64,000 bases of DNA from Edolisoma coerulescens. Lineage: Eukaryota > Chordata > Aves > Passeriformes > Campephagidae. The position numbers and the translations under genes were made by a program. The stretch is from positions 382,722-446,721 of the forward strand of contig VWZW01001240.1 of assembly GCA_013397115.1 (NCBI GenBank). Direction: 5' to 3'. The notes beneath the pieces were generated by a model that worked only from the letters and a program-made list of their open reading frames with translations, did not search any database and had not been told where the DNA came from. Shown here one piece after another: positions 61,106-64,000 of the stretch (within the stretch, counting starts at the first letter, position 1; the number at the start of each line of letters is the position of its first letter).

Positions 61106-64000
61106 GAAAGTCCTACTGTAAATAGGTAACGCTCTCCCTGGAAGGACAGGAGCTGAAATACTGAGTGGCTGAATACAAGGAAATACCCTCACTGCTCAAC
61201 AGCTGTGAGCAGAGGGAGGACGCTCTGCGTCTTCACCAAAAAACTGAACAGCAGAGCCAGGAGCTGAACAATGCATTCTTGTGTGCTCAGACCATGCCCA
61301 CTGAGCCATTCCCCACCTCTGACCCAGAGATCCAGTGATGCCAACCTGTTTTCTATGTAAGAAAATGACTAACCAAACTCTGCAGAAATTGCAGCTAGAT
61401 GAATGAGGACTTGAAAGACTGAACCATTTTCCCCCTCATTTTTCTAGGAACAAGAGGACTGAAAATGTCAGTTTTGCTAAGTCGATTTAAGAGAAATCTT
61501 GAATTCTTTGCCTGACAAATAAGAAGCAAACTGAGATAAAGTCAGAGAGCAGGTAGGGAATGCGTAACAGAATGCATTACAGAAATGCAGGAACAAACAG
61601 TGATTTACTGAGGGCTGTTTCAACAAAGTGACTTACCAATTCATAAATTCACAGTAAGCTTGCTTTTGTATTATCTCTGCTATCGCCAGTCCTTAGGACT
61701 GATAAGGCACAGCACAAGTAATCTCCAGTCCTTTCAGTCTTTGTCACCTGAGTCGAAGAGTTCCTTTCTTTATGCTCATGCTTCACTTTTCCCCTTCTGC
61801 AGATGTTTGCTGCCTTTCTGTCCATCCTTCCAGCTCTGAGCTGAGCACAGGAGAAACAGGAGAGGCCTGTAAGCTGCTCCTGCAGCTCAGTGTAGCTCCC
61901 AGACCCTCTTTCCTCACCCGATGGCTTTGGCTGAGGGCAGCACCATGCACAGGGCTGGGAGACAGGCACATTTGCCTTCCAGACCATGCTGAAAGATAAG
62001 TGCTGCCAAGACAATGCCTTCCCTCTGACTTTACCTCTCAGGCCTTGCAAGCACTTCTGAGCCAGAAAGTGCAGCGTTAATTTCCTTTGCTGTTTCACAC
62101 GACATCAATTTTTTAAAGCAGTGGAGAGCTCTGGTTCAGATCTTTGTTGCAGCATCACTGGCACCAGCTCACCCGGGGTCCTCAGCCTGCATCCAGCCAG
62201 GCAGCCCTGCAGAGCTGCAGCAGCCCAGAGCTGAGCAGGGGCTACCTGCACACAGCACCTACCCAGCCCTTCTTCTCCTTGGCCCTGGGTCAGTACAGCT
62301 GCACTGTGAGTATTCTCCAAGCGGATTAACAAGCTTGAAGATAAATTAGCCTGCAGATTCATGGTGACACCAGGGACAGCAAAGCAGATGTGAATTTCAT
62401 TCCTTTGGCCCTAATTCATTCCCTTCTCCGGTGACTCAGCATTTCAGGTGCTAAAGGTTACCCAGGAAAGGTCTAAGGTGTCATAGGTGCTGGATGGGTA
62501 CAGCTTCTATCCAGTTCCAGCCAGTCACAGGGACACTGAGCAGCATTGCTCCTCTTTCCACAAGATAATGCAGCACTCTTTGCTTTTAAGCCTCATGTTA
62601 CAGCCACTCTCTGTCATGACTAACACATAAAAAAAATACAGAAGTCTTCAGCACATCACAGATTCATTCCCAGCCACACAACAGGAGAGCACAAGACAGT
62701 TCACACAATGGCAGGCTGCTTGCTATTTTACTGTGCTAGGCAATTGCCCGTGCCTCTCTCCACAGGTCATTCCAGACAGAGAATATGGAGAAAGCCAGAA
62801 CATGGCTTGGGTTCTTAATGAATTTTTGCACTCTCTTGTGCATCCTCAGAGAGTCCTGTCCGTGGATTACCAAGGCTCCTGTGCTCAGCAGGCTGTAGAT
62901 CCTGGCAGGGCTTCCAGCCAGTTGCATTCCCACTGCTTGATCTACACTGAGTCCCGAAGGACACTTGAACATCAGGAGTGAGGCTACATCTGGGAAGAAT
63001 CATTACTGAAGCACGGTTTGGGTTTTTCTTGGTGGCAAACCCAAATCTGAGGGATGAGCATAGGACAGTGTTCAGCCCCTACCTATGTTAAAAGTGTTAC
63101 ACTGCTCTGGTTTCACAGACACTGAAATAATTGCTAAAATTATAAATCAACCCTTTAATAACACCAAGCTTATTATTTACACTGTGCCAAGACAACTCTT
63201 TCTCTTAAATTCTCATGCTGCTTTTGAGTAAGATGAATCTTTCCTGCTGTTTGCATGAGATGGCAAAAGCAAACACATCATCACCTTTAATTCAGAACAG
63301 AAAGGTTTAGTCATAGCTGAATTTTACACCAGTGCAATTTTATAAATTTCCATCCAGCTACTGAAGATTTGTACCTGCTGAAATGGAAAAATGACTGCTT
63401 GATGTGTAGATTAAGGCTTGGGAGCAAGGAGCACAGAAATGTGAAGCAGAGCTGTTCCATGGGAAAGGAATAGAAATGAGAAAGAAGAAGAATTATCCTG
63501 CTTTAACCTAATGTTGTTAATCTATATTGGCCATTATAATCTTGAGTGTCCTGCTTAGTGAAGTATGCAATCTGTAGTGCTGGTTCCTGCACAAGCAGTG
63601 TATCTAATATAAAGGACTGGCTCAACATCCATCATAATAATTACTGTGTCATAATTTTCTGCCCTTCCTACCTCTGTTGCAAAGAGATAGAGGAGGCCTT
63701 TCAAGTGTTTGAGAATTTTTGCTAAAAATTTCTCATTTCTTTTTTTAATATGGAAATCTGTATTTCTGCCCTATTTATTTTGCAGGTTTGACCTGAAATA
63801 ATGAAATATACTTCACTGGGGGATGTAGAAACTTAATTTGAATATCTGAAACTGTGTCTATTCAATTTAATATCTGAATTTGCTCTGCTGCACTTAATGG
63901 GAGCACTAGGCATATTAGAGGTTTCATTTGAAAAATGCTTCCCCCAAAAAATCCTTAATTCAATGGTCCACAAGTTCAGAGACTGCTTGACTCTAAAATT
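61106..64000. other. Unique non-coding sequence, GC-richer at 61.8-62.3 kb
   Basis: No gene recognised. 61800-62330 is the most GC-rich part of the window but has few CpGs, so it is not a CpG island. An acceptor-like pyrimidine tract plus CAG lies at about 62745-62765, before an open frame to 62981; see the rejected list. Confidence 0.5.

Noticed and set aside
61800..62330. CpG island
   Set aside because: The region is GC-richer but contains very few CpG dinucleotides.
62733..62981. Possible exon: pyrimidine tract plus CAG before an open frame
   Set aside because: The acceptor-like site near 62765 is plausible and the frame runs to a stop, but the peptide matches nothing I know. The opposite strand is also open over the same interval, and no partner exon was found.
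1..64000. CRISPR array, operon, prophage, tRNA, rRNA or known microRNA
   Set aside because: No regularly spaced repeats, no tightly packed genes with ribosome sites, no tRNA or rRNA landmarks, and no mature sequence of the well-known conserved microRNAs I looked for. Composition and repeats are those of a vertebrate.

Overview
The window reads as non-coding DNA from a bird nuclear genome. The evidence is its repeats. Several CR1 LINE fragments are present, including two with the bird-type 3' end (a 'tcccttccaacccaaaccattc'-like block followed by the ATTCTATG tail). There is also an ERVL-type solo LTR of the kind widespread in birds, and a short LTR with an alpharetrovirus-like TATA/AATAAA layout. 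The sequence is AT-rich, with very short open frames and no operon structure or CRISPR. I found no protein-coding gene, no convincing exon chain and no RNA gene. All the longer open frames (up to about 150 codons) look like chance frames or fall inside repeats. The most likely settings are a gene desert or a very large intron, and the sequence alone cannot separate these.

Layout. 0-3 kb is unremarkable. A promoter/poly(A) pair suggestive of a decayed LTR lies at about 3.1-3.4 kb. 3.5-10.9 kb is unique sequence with one short tandem repeat. CR1 tail fragments lie at 10.9 kb (plus) and 12.2 kb (minus), and an (ATTT)n microsatellite at 13.6 kb. At 16.5-17.2 kb a minus-strand CR1 is split by a complete 437-bp solo LTR flanked by a perfect 6-bp target duplication. 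At 21.1-21.5 kb a minus-strand frame carries a degenerate reverse transcriptase of a non-CR1 LINE (L2-like). A 591-bp ERVL-type solo LTR follows at 21.85-22.44 kb. 22.5-57.5 kb is mostly unique AT-rich DNA with a few inverted repeats, an alternating purine-pyrimidine tract, homopolymers, two weaker LTR candidates (29.2 and 45.3 kb) and AT-rich stretches resembling conserved non-coding elements. At 57.5-59.2 kb lies a long, very old minus-strand CR1 whose RT active-site box is destroyed. The remainder to 64 kb shows no feature beyond a short duplication.

Nothing here works together as a gene system. The content is a layered record of retrotransposition: an ancient amniote-type CR1 and an L2-like remnant, younger bird CR1 tails, then endogenous retrovirus LTRs, one of them inserted into a CR1. 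I did not find a new biological system. The points most worth checking are the non-CR1 reverse transcriptase remnant, the nested LTR with its duplicated U3 blocks, and the 42-nt hairpin at 33.2 kb.
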